DNA from: Rhizobium sp. Leaf371
GTDB lineage: Bacteria; Pseudomonadota; Alphaproteobacteria; Rhizobiales; Rhizobiaceae
NCBI RefSeq assembly: GCF_001424045.1
Contig: NZ_LMQB01000004.1
Coordinates: 18,841-82,840 of the forward strand
Reading direction: 5' to 3'
Length of the DNA: 64,000 nucleotides
Under the pieces are notes generated by a model. That model was not told the DNA's origin, searched no databases, and saw only the letters and a program-made list of their open reading frames with translations. Positions 1 through 9,595 of this stretch are shown here, piece by piece. The position numbers were made by a program, and so were the translations under genes. Positions within the stretch are counted from its first letter, which is position 1; every line of letters begins with the position of its first letter.

Positions 1-102
1 AGCATCAACGAACTCCCGATTGCCGAAGCGGACCGGAAGTTTCGTTGGCCGCTGGGCCGTCGGCCCGACGACCATCCCGGCCTCAGCGACTTCGGCTTTT
101 AA
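1..102 (+). CDS. DUF1348 / NTF2-like protein, C-terminal end (partial)
   Basis: The frame is open from the first base and ends with TAA at 100-102. The last residues ([19 protein letters not shown]) nearly match the C-terminus of the complete DUF1348 protein at 40707-41180 ([19 protein letters not shown]), so this is the tail of a paralogue whose body lies upstream of the window. DUF1348 proteins are small NTF2-fold proteins of about 155 residues with no settled function. Family assignment rests on this tail only. Confidence 0.75.
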   Translation, partial: SINELPIAEADRKFRWPLGRRPDDHPGLSDFGF

Positions 103-126
103 GGCCTTAACCCGAGGAGATGAACA

Positions 127-432
127 ATGGCCGGCTCGTCAATTGATCCACGGGCAAGATTTTCAATAGAACTGGCCCTCACAGGAACGAACGCGAGCAA
201 GCCTCTACTCGCAAAACAGGAAGAAGCCGGTCGTGCCCTCGGGATGACCGGCGCCGAGATGGATGTGGCAAGGCGGGGTTCAAGCTTCGAATTCAATACA
301 TCGATAGCTGTGTCCCTTGCTCTGGATGCCTGTCGCGAAACGCGCCAGCGCGCACGAGACGCCGGCTTTTCCGAGAAAACCTGCGAGGAAATAGAACGCC
401 TCGCACTTTCTCTTCGTGCGCAGGCCGCCTGA
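127..432 (+). CDS. Small hypothetical protein (possible carboxymuconolactone decarboxylase-like)
   Basis: A 101-residue soluble protein whose start is set by GAGGAG at about 115-120, 7 bases before ATG. It lies 24 bases after the DUF1348-like gene on the same strand, so the two are probably co-transcribed. It is rich in Ala, Arg and Glu and predicted mostly helical. The run LGMTGAEMDVARRGSSFEF followed by an alanine-rich helix recalls AhpD/CMD-type proteins, but I see no CxxC redox motif, so the assignment is only a suggestion. No signal peptide or membrane segment is visible. Confidence 0.55.
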   Translation: MAGSSIDPRARFSIELALTGTNASKPLLAKQEEAGRALGMTGAEMDVARRGSSFEFNTSIAVSLALDACRETRQRARDAGFSEKTCEEIERLALSLRAQAA

Positions 433-504
433 ACATGAGTTGCTTCTTGAGGCTTCGGTTTCGAGCACTTAAGATGCTGGAAACAAAGGTGATTGGGGAC
501 GCGG

Positions 505-1395
505 ATGGACCGGTGGCAAGCAATGAGGATCTTTGTAAAGGTCGCTGAAACCGAGAGCTTCGCAGACACCGCTCGCCAGATGTTCATGAGCGCCCCGGCC
601 GTCACGAGAGCGGTTGCTTCGCTCGAAGACCTGATTGGCGCGCGACTCCTTGTGCGAACAACCCGCTCGGTTAAGATGACCGAAGCGGGCGTTCGCTATT
701 TCGAAGACTGCCGCCGGATTTTGGCCGATATCGCTGAAGCGGAGGCGGCCGCCGGCGGCTCCTATGCTACGCCGACGGGAACTCTGTCGATAACCGCGTC
801 AGCGCTGTTCGGCCAAATGTACGTCCTCCCGATCGTGACGAGCTATCTCGACACATACGCGACCATGAAAGCCAAGACCCTCTTCATCGATCGACCGGTA
901 AACATCGTGGAGGAAGGGATCGATGTCGCTGTGCGTATTGGCCATCTCCCGGATTCAAATCTCTCTGCTGTGAAAGTCGGTACGGTCCGTCGCGTGATGT
1001 GCGGTTCGGCAAAGTATTTCGAGCGCTACGGCGTTCCGAAATCACCAGACGATCTCAAAGACCACCGCATCGCTGCATCGACAGCGGCATGGGCCTCACC
1101 TGAGTGGAAATTCGGCAACGATCTGCGCGTATCCGTGGATGCGGCCCTGCAATGCAACACCAACGAAGCAGCGATACAGTCCGCTCGTGAGGGATGGGGC
1201 CTGACCAGGGTTCTCAATTACCAGATCGGCCCAGCCCTCATCGCTGGCGACTTGCAGATCGTTCTCAGCGAGTTCGAGGAACCCGCTTTACCAATTCATA
1301 TACTCCATCCTGAAGGACGGCATGCCCCAGCAAAGGTCCGTGCCTTCGTCGATATGGCTGCATCCAGACTGCGCGAGAACCGGCTTTTGAATTGA
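505..1395 (+). CDS. LysR-family transcriptional regulator
   Basis: A 296-residue LysR-type regulator. Residues 1-60 form the winged helix-turn-helix (MDRWQAMRIFVKVAETESF, then SAPAVTRAVASLEDLIGARLLVRTTR), and the rest is a two-lobed effector-binding domain of the CrgA/DmlR kind. ATG at 505 gives the canonical N-terminus; an in-frame TTG at 493 would add only four residues. It lies 72 bases after the small gene upstream on the same strand and 183 bases before an exported alpha/beta hydrolase, either of which could be its target. The effector cannot be deduced. Confidence 0.9.
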   Translation: MDRWQAMRIFVKVAETESFADTARQMFMSAPAVTRAVASLEDLIGARLLVRTTRSVKMTEAGVRYFEDCRRILADIAEAEAAAGGSYATPTGTLSITASALFGQMYVLPIVTSYLDTYATMKAKTLFIDRPVNIVEEGIDVAVRIGHLPDSNLSAVKVGTVRRVMCGSAKYFERYGVPKSPDDLKDHRIAASTAAWASPEWKFGNDLRVSVDAALQCNTNEAAIQSAREGWGLTRVLNYQIGPALIAGDLQIVLSEFEEPALPIHILHPEGRHAPAKVRAFVDMAASRLRENRLLN

Positions 1396-1578
1396 TGTTT
1401 GGCTTTCCAGGGTGAAATAGTCGGCGATCAGTTTGTTTTTGGCATGCTCATTCTGTCGCATTCATATCATCTGATGAAATAATCCCTTGTCGAGTACGAG
1501 CATTCTCCCTCCAGGCGGAAAGAGCGATAGTGGTTCCAGGCAACAAGCTGCCCGCAATCACTACTGAGGAGAACCACA

Positions 1579-2550
1579 ATGTCTCGGACTCTCGCCGCAC
1601 TGCTTCTCGCATCCGCCAGCATCTTTGCTTCCGCTTCAGCCACGATAGCCTTCGCCGAAACAGCTGCGATCACGCAGCAAACGCCTGCAACGACCCATTA
1701 TCGCTCCATGAAGATAGACGGCGTCAACGTTTTCTATCGCGAAGCCGGCCCGGTCGATGGCCCCGTCGTCGTGCTGCTCCACGGCTTTCCAACATCGTCG
1801 CACATGTTTCGCAACTTGATCCCGCTACTCGCAGACCGCTACCGCGTCATCGCTCCCGACTATCCGGGCTTCGGCCAGAGCGATGCGCCCGAGCACACAA
1901 AATTCGAATATTCCTTCGGCCACTATGCCGATGTCGTCGATATACTGCTGAGCAAGCTCGGCGCTGCCAAATATTCGATGTATGTCATGGATTATGGCGC
2001 ACCTGTCGGCTACCGGCTGGCGCTCAAGCACCCGGACCGCGTCACCGGCCTGATCGTCCAGAATGGCAACGCCTATGACGAAGGCATCCGCGATTTCTGG
2101 AATCCGATCCGCGCCTACTGGACGTCGGGCGCGAAGGAGGACAGGGAAGCGCTCTCCGTTCTCGTCGCGCCGGAGACCACTAAGTTCCAGTATACCGATG
2201 GCGTCAATGACCTGTCCCGCATCAGCCCCGATAACTGGGTTCATGATCAGGCTTTGCTCGATCGGCCTGGCAACAAGGATATCCAGCTCGACCTGTTCTA
2301 CGACTACCGTACCAACCTGTCTCTTTACCCGCAGATCCAGGCCTTCTTCCGCGACCGCAAGCCGCCGACGCTGGTCGTCTGGGGCAAAAACGACCAGATC
2401 TTCCCGGAAGAAGGCGCACATCCCTATCTGCGCGATCTTCCCGAGGCAGAATTCCATCTCATCGACACGGGACATTTTGCACTCGAAGACAAGCTGGATG
2501 AGATGGCGCCGCTCATTCGAAGCTTCCTTGATCGCAAGATCACGAAGTGA
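1579..2550 (+). CDS. Exported alpha/beta hydrolase, haloalkane dehalogenase/epoxide hydrolase type
   Basis: A 323-residue alpha/beta-hydrolase with a signal peptide (residues 1-26, cut near AFAE). HGFPT at about residue 64 is the oxyanion-hole loop. The nucleophile elbow reads VMDYGAPVG, so the nucleophile is Asp rather than Ser, as in haloalkane dehalogenases and epoxide hydrolases. DTGHFALE near the C-terminus supplies the catalytic His. A good ribosome site (GAGGAG) precedes the ATG. The Asp nucleophile points to C-halogen or epoxide hydrolysis, but the substrate cannot be read. The signal peptide is unusual for characterised dehalogenases and suggests periplasmic action. Confidence 0.85.
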   Translation: MSRTLAALLLASASIFASASATIAFAETAAITQQTPATTHYRSMKIDGVNVFYREAGPVDGPVVVLLHGFPTSSHMFRNLIPLLADRYRVIAPDYPGFGQSDAPEHTKFEYSFGHYADVVDILLSKLGAAKYSMYVMDYGAPVGYRLALKHPDRVTGLIVQNGNAYDEGIRDFWNPIRAYWTSGAKEDREALSVLVAPETTKFQYTDGVNDLSRISPDNWVHDQALLDRPGNKDIQLDLFYDYRTNLSLYPQIQAFFRDRKPPTLVVWGKNDQIFPEEGAHPYLRDLPEAEFHLIDTGHFALEDKLDEMAPLIRSFLDRKITK

Positions 2551-3021
2551 AACACCACTGGCTTCCGGCAACTACCGAAATGGTTGCGGGGAGCCTCACC
2601 CGGCAGCAGCCTTCGATGAGCCAAGCGTTCAGATGTTTTAGTATGCCTGCCGCGTCTGGTGGGGAAACCGTTGCAGACTGGATGCCATCACTAGATGCTT
2701 ATGTCGGATAGTTTGACTTAAACCAGGGGCTTAGCTGGATTAGTTCAAGGTCCAGCGGTTCGATTCTTATCAAGGCGAACCTTCTCAAGACTTTGGCAGT
2801 ACCCTCTGTCGGCCAGCGGGCTAGACCGAATTGAGTGAGCTTTCCTGAACAGGCACCGGTTTGCTCCATTCCCGCGACGCTTCTTCTACGGGAACGGGTT
2901 CTTGGCGTCCTTCCTTACAAAGGGTCAAGCCCTACTTAAACCTGGCGCTGAACGTCGGCTTCTCAGCACATCCGGCACAGACAACCGATACCGATCAGGC
3001 CAAGTTCGAAAAGGGAATGGT
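2551..3021. other. Intergenic region, 471 bp, no gene seen
   Basis: No open frame here has codon structure or a ribosome site that I would support. The only recognisable item is copy A of the dispersed 22-bp motif (2757-2778). The last bases before 3022 hold the ribosome site (AAAGGGAA) of the SDR gene. A 40-codon upstream extension of the SDR frame lacks family similarity. Confidence 0.5.
2757..2778 (+). repeat. Dispersed 22-bp intergenic motif, copy A
   Basis: First of six gap-free copies in the window. It starts GGTTCGATTC and ends CAAGGCGA. The first half resembles a tRNA T-arm, but no cloverleaf can be built around it. Confidence 0.5.
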
Positions 3022-3834
3022 ATGACATCGAACCATCAGAAGCTTGGCAACCATGTCGCCATCGTCACCGGCGCCAGCTCTGGGATCGGGATTGCAGTCG
3101 CCGAGGCGATGGCGGACGCCGGTGCAGCTGTCATCGTCAACTACCGCTCTCATCGGCAGCCGGCCGAAGAACTGGTTTCCAGGATCAGGAGCATTGGTGG
3201 TCGGGGCCTCGCGGTGAGGGCCGATGTATCGAAGGAAGACGATGTCGTCAGGCTCTTCGACGAGACGGTCGACGCCTTCGGGCGCGTGGATGTGCTTGTT
3301 GCAAACTCTGGTGTCCAGAAGGATGCGGCTATCGCAGATCTTTCACTTGAGGATTGGAACACTGTCATCGACATCAACCTCACGGGCCAGTTTCTTTGCG
3401 CTCGTGAGGCGGTGCGTCGCTTCAGGTCACAGACCAAGGATGGCCGTCCGGCCCGCAGCGCCGGCAGTATCATCGCCATGAGCTCCGTGCATGAGATCAT
3501 CCCCTGGGCCGGCCACGTCAACTACGCGGCGGCCAAGGGCGGCGTTCGCATGCTGACGCGATCTCTGGCGCAGGAAGTGGCTGCCGATGGCATTCGTGTC
3601 AACGCGATCGCGCCTGGCGCCATCCGCACGCCCATCAACAAGGACGCCTGGGAGACCGATGAAGCACTGACGAAGCTTCTCCGGCTGATACCCTACGGCC
3701 GCATCGGCGAGCCCGACGACGTTTCCCGTGCGGCTGTGTGGCTTGCATCCGATGAAGCCGATTACGTCACGGGCACTACGCTCTTCGTCGACGGCGGCAT
3801 GTCCCTCTATCCGGAGTTCCGCGATAATGGTTAA
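3022..3834 (+). CDS. SDR-family oxidoreductase, glucose 1-dehydrogenase-like
   Basis: A 270-residue classical short-chain dehydrogenase. The cofactor motif TGASSGIG lies at residues 16-23, ANSG replaces NNAG, and the catalytic Ser (MSSVHE) is followed by YAAAK. The C-terminus (TGTTLFVDGGMSLYPEF) is typical of glucose 1-dehydrogenase-like SDRs. ATG 3022 with AAAGGGAA upstream fits the family; an in-frame start at 2902 would add 40 unrelated residues. The stop overlaps the start of the GH15 gene by 8 bases, so the two are translationally coupled. A joint role in carbohydrate hydrolysis and sugar oxidation is plausible but inferred. Confidence 0.88.
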   Translation: MTSNHQKLGNHVAIVTGASSGIGIAVAEAMADAGAAVIVNYRSHRQPAEELVSRIRSIGGRGLAVRADVSKEDDVVRLFDETVDAFGRVDVLVANSGVQKDAAIADLSLEDWNTVIDINLTGQFLCAREAVRRFRSQTKDGRPARSAGSIIAMSSVHEIIPWAGHVNYAAAKGGVRMLTRSLAQEVAADGIRVNAIAPGAIRTPINKDAWETDEALTKLLRLIPYGRIGEPDDVSRAAVWLASDEADYVTGTTLFVDGGMSLYPEFRDNG

Positions 3835-5638
3835 GCCGAACCGGGCCATCAGCCAGCATGGCATCGTCGGCGACATGGAGACAGCCGCTCTGGTCGCGCA
3901 GGACGGAACGCTTGATTATCTCTGCTGGCCCGTCCTCGACAGCCCGACCATCTTTGCCGAGCTTCTCGACGAGGAGAAGGGGGGTGCTTTCACGATCGCG
4001 CCGCAGCTTGATGCCCCACGCAGTCTTCAGCTCTATGTGCCGGAGACGAACGTTCTAATCACCCGGTGGATGGCGGATGACGGGAGCGCTGAGGTCATGG
4101 ACCTCATGCCCCATCCGGATGCTCGTGTTCATCATGGCAACACCGCCCGCTGTATCCTTCGCCAGATCTCCGTGACACGGGGCACAATCGCCTTCAAGGT
4201 CCGGTGCGCACCCCGCTTCGATTACGCGCGCGTAATACCTGACGCAGCCGCGATTGATGGTGGAGTCGAGTTTACGGGGAAGGACCTGACGATGCGGCTT
4301 TTCGCGTCGGTACCTCTCACCTGCGCGGCAGGCGCTTCCGATGCCGCGTTTGTGCTTTCGGCCGGTGAATCGGTCTGGTTTATGCTCGGCGGCGACGATC
4401 TTGTCATCTCCGAAGACGCAATGGTGTCCGCCGAAGTCGCGGAAACCACGGCGGCTTGGCGACGGTGGTCGGGCAAGGCCACCTATCGGGGCCGATGGCG
4501 AGAACAGGTTCTGCGCTCGGCACTTGCGCTGAAGCTCCTGACCTCGCGCCAACATGGTTCGATCGCTGCGGCCGCGACATTCTCGCTTCCCGAAGCCATC
4601 GGAGCCGGCCGGAACTGGGACTATCGCGCGACGTGGATCCGCGATGCCTCGTTCACCGTCTACGCCTTCATGCGGCTTGGCTTTCTGGAGGAGGCGAAGC
4701 ACTTCGGCCGGTGGGCGGGCCAGCGCGTCATGGCATCGGATGCCAATCATCCGCTCCGCATCATGTATGCGATCGACGGGTCGGACGCGAGCGACGAGGA
4801 GGAGCTGACGCATCTGTCCGGCTATGCCGACAGCCGACCTGTGCGGATCGGCAACGGCGCGAACGTACAGACCCAGCTCGACATCTTCGGCGAACTGATG
4901 GACAGCGTCTATCTCTCCAACAAGTACGGCGAAGCGATCAGCCACAACGGCTGGCAGCATGTTCGAAACCTCGTCGAATATGTCATCGAACATTGGCAGA
5001 AGCCGGATGCAGGTATCTGGGAGATGCGCTCGGAGCCGCGCCACTTCTTGCATTCGCGCGTCATGTGCTGGGTGGCGCTCGATCGAGCGATCCGGCTTGC
5101 GAAGAAACGTTCGCTACCGGCCCCCATCGTGCGCTGGGCAGAGTGTCGCGACGCTATCAATGCAGATGTCTGGGAGAACTTTCGCCATCCTGAACACGGC
5201 TATTTTGTTCAGGAGCGTGGCGGCACGGAGCTTGATGCGGCTCTTCTCATGATGGCGCTCATGCGCTTCGTCTCGTCAACGGATCCGGTCTGGCTCAAGA
5301 CGCTCGATGCCATCCGTGATCAGCTTTGCGACGATGGCCTGGTCTATCGCTACCGCACGAAAGACGGTCTGGAGGGTGAGGAGGGCGCATTTACCACATG
5401 CACCTTCTGGTACGCCGAGTGTCTGGCCCGCGCCGGACGGGTCGATGAGGCGCAATTGACGCTTGCCAAGGGCATGCGCTACGCCAACGCGCTCGGCCTT
5501 TTCGCCGAAGAGCAGGATGTGCGTGGACGGCAGCTCGGCAACTTTCCGCAGGCGCTGACGCATCTCGCCTTCATCAGTGCCGCCTTTTTCACGGATCGCC
5601 GCCTTGACCCCTCACATCGCCCAAACTGGCAACCTTGA
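3827..5638 (+). CDS. Glycoside hydrolase family 15 protein (glucoamylase/trehalase type)
   Basis: A 603-residue GH15 protein. The N-terminal beta domain begins SQHGIVGDMETAALV (family start: IgDceTaALV), and the (alpha/alpha)6 barrel carries the hallmark GRNWDYRATWIRDASF near residue 260. Near the end FAEEQD supplies the probable catalytic base Glu and GNFPQALTHLAF is another family signature. No signal peptide is visible, so the enzyme is probably cytoplasmic. Bacterial cytoplasmic GH15 enzymes include glucoamylases and trehalases; sequence alone does not decide. Its ATG lies inside the last codons of the SDR gene (ATGGTTAA). Confidence 0.9.
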   Translation: MVKPNRAISQHGIVGDMETAALVAQDGTLDYLCWPVLDSPTIFAELLDEEKGGAFTIAPQLDAPRSLQLYVPETNVLITRWMADDGSAEVMDLMPHPDARVHHGNTARCILRQISVTRGTIAFKVRCAPRFDYARVIPDAAAIDGGVEFTGKDLTMRLFASVPLTCAAGASDAAFVLSAGESVWFMLGGDDLVISEDAMVSAEVAETTAAWRRWSGKATYRGRWREQVLRSALALKLLTSRQHGSIAAAATFSLPEAIGAGRNWDYRATWIRDASFTVYAFMRLGFLEEAKHFGRWAGQRVMASDANHPLRIMYAIDGSDASDEEELTHLSGYADSRPVRIGNGANVQTQLDIFGELMDSVYLSNKYGEAISHNGWQHVRNLVEYVIEHWQKPDAGIWEMRSEPRHFLHSRVMCWVALDRAIRLAKKRSLPAPIVRWAECRDAINADVWENFRHPEHGYFVQERGGTELDAALLMMALMRFVSSTDPVWLKTLDAIRDQLCDDGLVYRYRTKDGLEGEEGAFTTCTFWYAECLARAGRVDEAQLTLAKGMRYANALGLFAEEQDVRGRQLGNFPQALTHLAFISAAFFTDRRLDPSHRPNWQP

Positions 5639-5723
5639 TCATGTTCGTACTATCCCGGAAGCGCCCAGCCTCGGAAACGCGATCCGATGAGGAGGTGAGG
5701 GGTGTCAATCGGCGCTGAATGTT

Positions 5724-5874
5724 GGCTCTGACTCATATGTGGAACGGCCCGGTTGCCAAGCGTTTTCAGCGCAAATGACCTCGGGACGGTGCGGTCATAT
5801 CACTGCACCGTCCAATGGGGACTTATGCAACAAATGCCTTGCTACCCGGGCCGTTCCATATATGCGTCAGAGCC
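5724..5874. mobile_element. MITE-like element, 151 bp
   Basis: Two inverted arms of about 29 bp (5724-5752 and 5846-5874) match except at two positions and begin GGCTCTGAC at each outer end. The arms are bounded by a direct repeat GAATGTT (5717-5723 and 5875-5881), extendable to 8 bp by a shared G, as expected of a target duplication. Inside is a perfect 9-bp hairpin stem, GGACGGTGC at 5784-5792 and GCACCGTCC at 5805-5813. No transposase is present, so it would be a non-autonomous element. It sits between the 3' ends of the convergent GH15 and LuxR-type genes. The parent insertion sequence is unknown. Confidence 0.75.
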
Positions 5875-5973
5875 GAATGTTGACCCCCTTACTGGCGTCC
5901 AACATTCCACGCCGAAACACAGTTGCTGATACATTACCGGATCAATCTGCAAACGGCCTTGGGATCTTGCGGT

Positions 5974-8628
5974 CTATCCCCCGCGTTCCACTAGCCAAGG
6001 CTCACTTTGCACACGCAAAAGAACCTCCATTCGGTTTCCGGCATTGAACTTGCCGAGAACAGATGAAACCTGATGTTCGATGGTGCGCTGGGAGCGGGAG
6101 AGTGCGCGAGCGATCTCCTTGTTTCCAAGCCCCTGCACGAGAAGAGCGAGCACCTTCTGCTCCGATGAGGTGAGGCCGAGGGGATGCAGGCGCGCCGCCG
6201 CATAAGAACCTCGACGGCGTCTTGGCAGGCGGCTGCCCACCCCCATGCGCTCGGCAAGGGTGCGCGCGAAGCCTGCGGCAAGCCGCGCTTCGATGCCGTC
6301 AAGGATCGTGACAGCGCGGGACAGCGCGGCGGCGGCCGCTTCACCTGTAACCTGCATGAGCGAAAGCGCACCTTCGTAGGGCTGCTCGAGCGCAAACCAC
6401 AGCTCGGCCGCCCGGTCGAAATCGCCGGCGAGTTCGGCCGCGCGCGGTGCAGGCAGATCTGCTTCCATCCCGCCTTTAGAGATGGGCAGGGACAGACGGG
6501 TACGCCAGACGTGCAATTCTCCGAGATCCCAGGATGAGAACTGCTTCACGCTCATCGCCAGAAGCGCATTGACATGGTCTTTCGCCTCGTCGGGTGCGCC
6601 GCGCAACCACGCCGCCTCCGTCAGTGCAAGGCGGACGGGAATGATGCGTTGCGGTTCGCCTGTGGTCTGGCCCGCCTCCAGCGCATTGGCGAGCAGATCG
6701 AAACCGTCCGGCAGGCCGAGCCGCATCTTCACGCGCGCCAGAACGGAGAGCGCGGGCAGCAGCATCACGCGGGGATAGCCCTCCTTCGACATGACACCCT
6801 CGGCGATCATCAGCGCTTCCTGCAGACGACCCTGCTCCATGCGCAACTGGGCATGATGGCCAAGCAGGTAATGCGCCGCGGCATCGAGATCATGCTGCAC
6901 GCAGAAGGCTATCCCCTCCGTCATCAACCGGTCGGCTCGGGAAAAATCCCGAAACAGCATGCAGCATTCGGAAAGATTGGTGTAGGCGCGGGAAGCGTGG
7001 TCGTGAAAACCGTATTCGAGCGCCAGCGCGAGACTCTCCTCCAGCAGCGCGTCACCTCCGACTTGTCCGGCGAATGCGAGCGAGGTGCCGACATTGTTGA
7101 GGGCGTGAATGCGGGTCTCCACCTGGCCGAGCTTGTCGGAAAGTTCCATCGCGCGCCGGCCCCAGACGATGGCCTCATCGAACCTGTCCTGTAGCATCAG
7201 CAGCTGCGAACGCGTGGAATAGGCGAGCGCCAGATCGTTGCTCGGGGGTCGCCCCTCCAGCTCGCGAACGGCCTGTTCCGTATAGGACACAGCCAGATCG
7301 GTCTCTCCTCGCCGCCAGTGCAACCGGGCAAGGCGGCACAGATTGAGCCCCACCTTTTCGATCTGCCCCTGCGAGCGCCAGAGCGAGATGGCGAAGGTAT
7401 AGGCGCGCATGGTCTCCTCGGATGATACGCTGCCGGCAAGGAAAGTCTCGTGCGCCCAGTCCTCATAGATCTGGGCGGCGATGGGGGGCGGGGCGAGCGC
7501 GACATGGGCGAGCGCCGTCGTCAGATGCGTGGCCGCCTGGAGATGTGCGCCGAGCAACGCGGCCTGGGCTGCGGCCTTCGGGGCGAGATCCAGCACGCCT
7601 GCAATATTGCCCGAAAGGGTTATATGGTGCAGGCGCTGCGCAAGAATGCTTGGATCGCTGTCGGAAGCGGGCATGGCCGCGAAGATATCCTCCATTCGGG
7701 CATGGAGCGCCCGCTGGCTCGCCGGGGAAAGCCGCTCCAGCGTCGCTTGCCTTGCCAGTTCGTGACGGAACACCAGCGTCCCCATCTCGTCCCAGCGCAA
7801 GAGACCGCGTTCGACGCACTGCAGCGCAAGCTCCTCGGCATCCTCGCCCGTCAGGGCGGGGACCATTGCGGCGGATGCGCCGCCGGGCAGGATGCTGACG
7901 ATATCGAGGAATTCGCGCATGGCTGGCGGCAGACGTGACCACCGCGCCCAGACCGCATCGCGGACCGAAACGGGAAGGTGACCTTCCCCCCGGTTGCCGT
8001 CGGCCAGAAGCTCCATGACGAAAAAGGGATTGCCGCCGGTCGTCATGAAGACGGAATGACCGTCCTGGCCTTCGCCGGCCAGCGCCTCGACGGCCTCGCG
8101 CGACAGCGGCTCCATGGCAATGCGGGTGACGGAGGGAAGATCGCCGAGCAGATGGATGGCGGGATGATTCCGATCGACATCGGTACGGCGTATCGTCAGC
8201 ACGATCATCGCCTTCAGCAGCGAAATCCGCCGGCCGAGAAAACGGATGAGGTCGAGCGTGGCGGTATCCGCCCAATGCAGATCCTCGAAGATGAGGACGA
8301 TCGACTGCGGCGCACGCACAAGCGCATTCAGCACGGAAGAGAAGATTGCTTCGGGGGAGGCGCCGCGGCGAAGCATCTCGCCCACGTCCGTATCGGTAAT
8401 GGCCGTCATATCCTGCAGCGCGCCGAGCGGGCGCGGCGTGGCGAGCGGGTCGTTCCATCCCCAGTGGACGCTGTGCGTGTCGCCGACCAGCGCATCAAAG
8501 GATTGCAAAAGCGCCGTCTTGCCGATGCCGGGCTCTCCCTCGATCACCACGACCCTGCCGCGTCCGGCCGACGCGTCCCTCAGCGTCGTCAACAGGGTTT
8601 GGGTTGCGTCCTCCCGTTCGAGCAGCAT
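5974..8628 (-). CDS. LuxR-family regulator with AAA ATPase domain (MalT/LAL type)
   Basis: A large ATP-binding LuxR regulator of 884 residues. The STAND-type NTPase domain opens with the Walker A motif GEPGIGKT (31-38) and has a Walker B run VLIFEDLHWAD. A long helical, TPR-like middle follows. The C-terminal LuxR helix-turn-helix reads LTSSEQKVLALLVQGLGNKEIA, then SRSQRTIEHQVSSVLGKF. The family senses an inducer through the helical repeats and activates transcription in an ATP-dependent oligomer. I take ATG 8628 (MLLERED, the usual family start); an in-frame start at 8760 would add 44 low-similarity residues. It is single, with no obvious co-transcribed target; LysE lies 220 bases upstream on the same strand. 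Confidence 0.88.
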   Translation of the reverse strand: MLLEREDATQTLLTTLRDASAGRGRVVVIEGEPGIGKTALLQSFDALVGDTHSVHWGWNDPLATPRPLGALQDMTAITDTDVGEMLRRGASPEAIFSSVLNALVRAPQSIVLIFEDLHWADTATLDLIRFLGRRISLLKAMIVLTIRRTDVDRNHPAIHLLGDLPSVTRIAMEPLSREAVEALAGEGQDGHSVFMTTGGNPFFVMELLADGNRGEGHLPVSVRDAVWARWSRLPPAMREFLDIVSILPGGASAAMVPALTGEDAEELALQCVERGLLRWDEMGTLVFRHELARQATLERLSPASQRALHARMEDIFAAMPASDSDPSILAQRLHHITLSGNIAGVLDLAPKAAAQAALLGAHLQAATHLTTALAHVALAPPPIAAQIYEDWAHETFLAGSVSSEETMRAYTFAISLWRSQGQIEKVGLNLCRLARLHWRRGETDLAVSYTEQAVRELEGRPPSNDLALAYSTRSQLLMLQDRFDEAIVWGRRAMELSDKLGQVETRIHALNNVGTSLAFAGQVGGDALLEESLALALEYGFHDHASRAYTNLSECCMLFRDFSRADRLMTEGIAFCVQHDLDAAAHYLLGHHAQLRMEQGRLQEALMIAEGVMSKEGYPRVMLLPALSVLARVKMRLGLPDGFDLLANALEAGQTTGEPQRIIPVRLALTEAAWLRGAPDEAKDHVNALLAMSVKQFSSWDLGELHVWRTRLSLPISKGGMEADLPAPRAAELAGDFDRAAELWFALEQPYEGALSLMQVTGEAAAAALSRAVTILDGIEARLAAGFARTLAERMGVGSRLPRRRRGSYAAARLHPLGLTSSEQKVLALLVQGLGNKEIARALSRSQRTIEHQVSSVLGKFNAGNRMEVLLRVQSEPWLVERGG

Positions 8629-8847
8629 CAGGCGTGTGCCCCGTGCGGATGGTCGGGAGGGATGGTTCGTCGATCGGCGTGCAGCAGCATTTCGCTCTTC
8701 ATGACATGGGCTTTGATGTAAGACCGGTGAGGCGTGACACTGTGTGGATACAATTCTCATCTGGAAGCATAGCGCGGATTTTCCAGAACGTCGCGGCCCG
8801 GAGAGCCGAAACGCAGCCAGTTTGCCGCCAATGGCGGATCGTCGAAC

Positions 8848-9450
8848 CTAGCGCGAAAGCGCCATGTGCAGCCCCATGACGATCAGCCCCGGACCGGCCA
8901 GAAGATTGAGCCTCGATAGCAGGCCATGCGGCAGGCGGTTCCGAAAAACCCAGACCGAGCCGCTCAACGTTGCATAGCAGGCCGCACTTCCGAGAAGCAC
9001 GCCGGCAACGGTCGCGGCCAGCGTCAACAGGCCCGACCGGTCGATAAACGCGCCGGAGCCGGCAAGCGCCATATAGGGCAGCACGGTTGCCGGATTGGTC
9101 AGCGCCAGAACCAGGCCGGACAGAAAATCGGCTAAACGGCTGGCATTTGCCACCAGCAGGTAGGGCGTTCTGGCCGTCCTGACGATCATTTTCAGTCCGA
9201 TCAGGATCAGAAGCATGCTCGAGGCCAGATGGACGAGCGGTTGCCAGCCGGAAAGAGAGGCCGCGACGGCGTTGGCCCCCACAACGGCCAGGATTGCGAA
9301 CAGTCCATGCGCCGTGGATGCCCCCGCGCCGCACGCCAGTCCGCGAGCCGCCCCGCTCGCGAGACTGCGCTGGACGCACATCAGGGAAACCGGCCCGAAG
9401 GGAAGGGCAATCGAAAAGGCGAGAAAGGCACTGGCTGCGATGGTCGACAT
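8848..9450 (-). CDS. LysE/RhtB-family amino acid exporter
   Basis: A 200-residue, very hydrophobic protein with five or six predicted membrane helices. The N-terminal run FLAFSIALPFGPVSLMCV matches the LysE/RhtB signature (PGP replaced by PFGP), and LTNPATVLPYMA corresponds to the second conserved NP motif. Such proteins export amino acids or homoserine lactones across the inner membrane. The substrate is not deducible. It lies between the secreted giant protein and the LuxR-type regulator, all on the minus strand. Confidence 0.88.
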   Translation of the reverse strand: MSTIAASAFLAFSIALPFGPVSLMCVQRSLASGAARGLACGAGASTAHGLFAILAVVGANAVAASLSGWQPLVHLASSMLLILIGLKMIVRTARTPYLLVANASRLADFLSGLVLALTNPATVLPYMALAGSGAFIDRSGLLTLAATVAGVLLGSAACYATLSGSVWVFRNRLPHGLLSRLNLLAGPGLIVMGLHMALSR

Positions 9451-9595
9451 AACGGCGCGTCCCCTCGTCGTGAGCGCTCACTTCGCGCACCGACTCGAAT
9501 TTCGAAATTCCGGCGTCCGGGTGTCGGGCGCGGGTGGGTTGGAAAATGTCCGCGCCGCCGGGTTTGCGGCGGGTGCAATGGCGGACATCGGCCCG

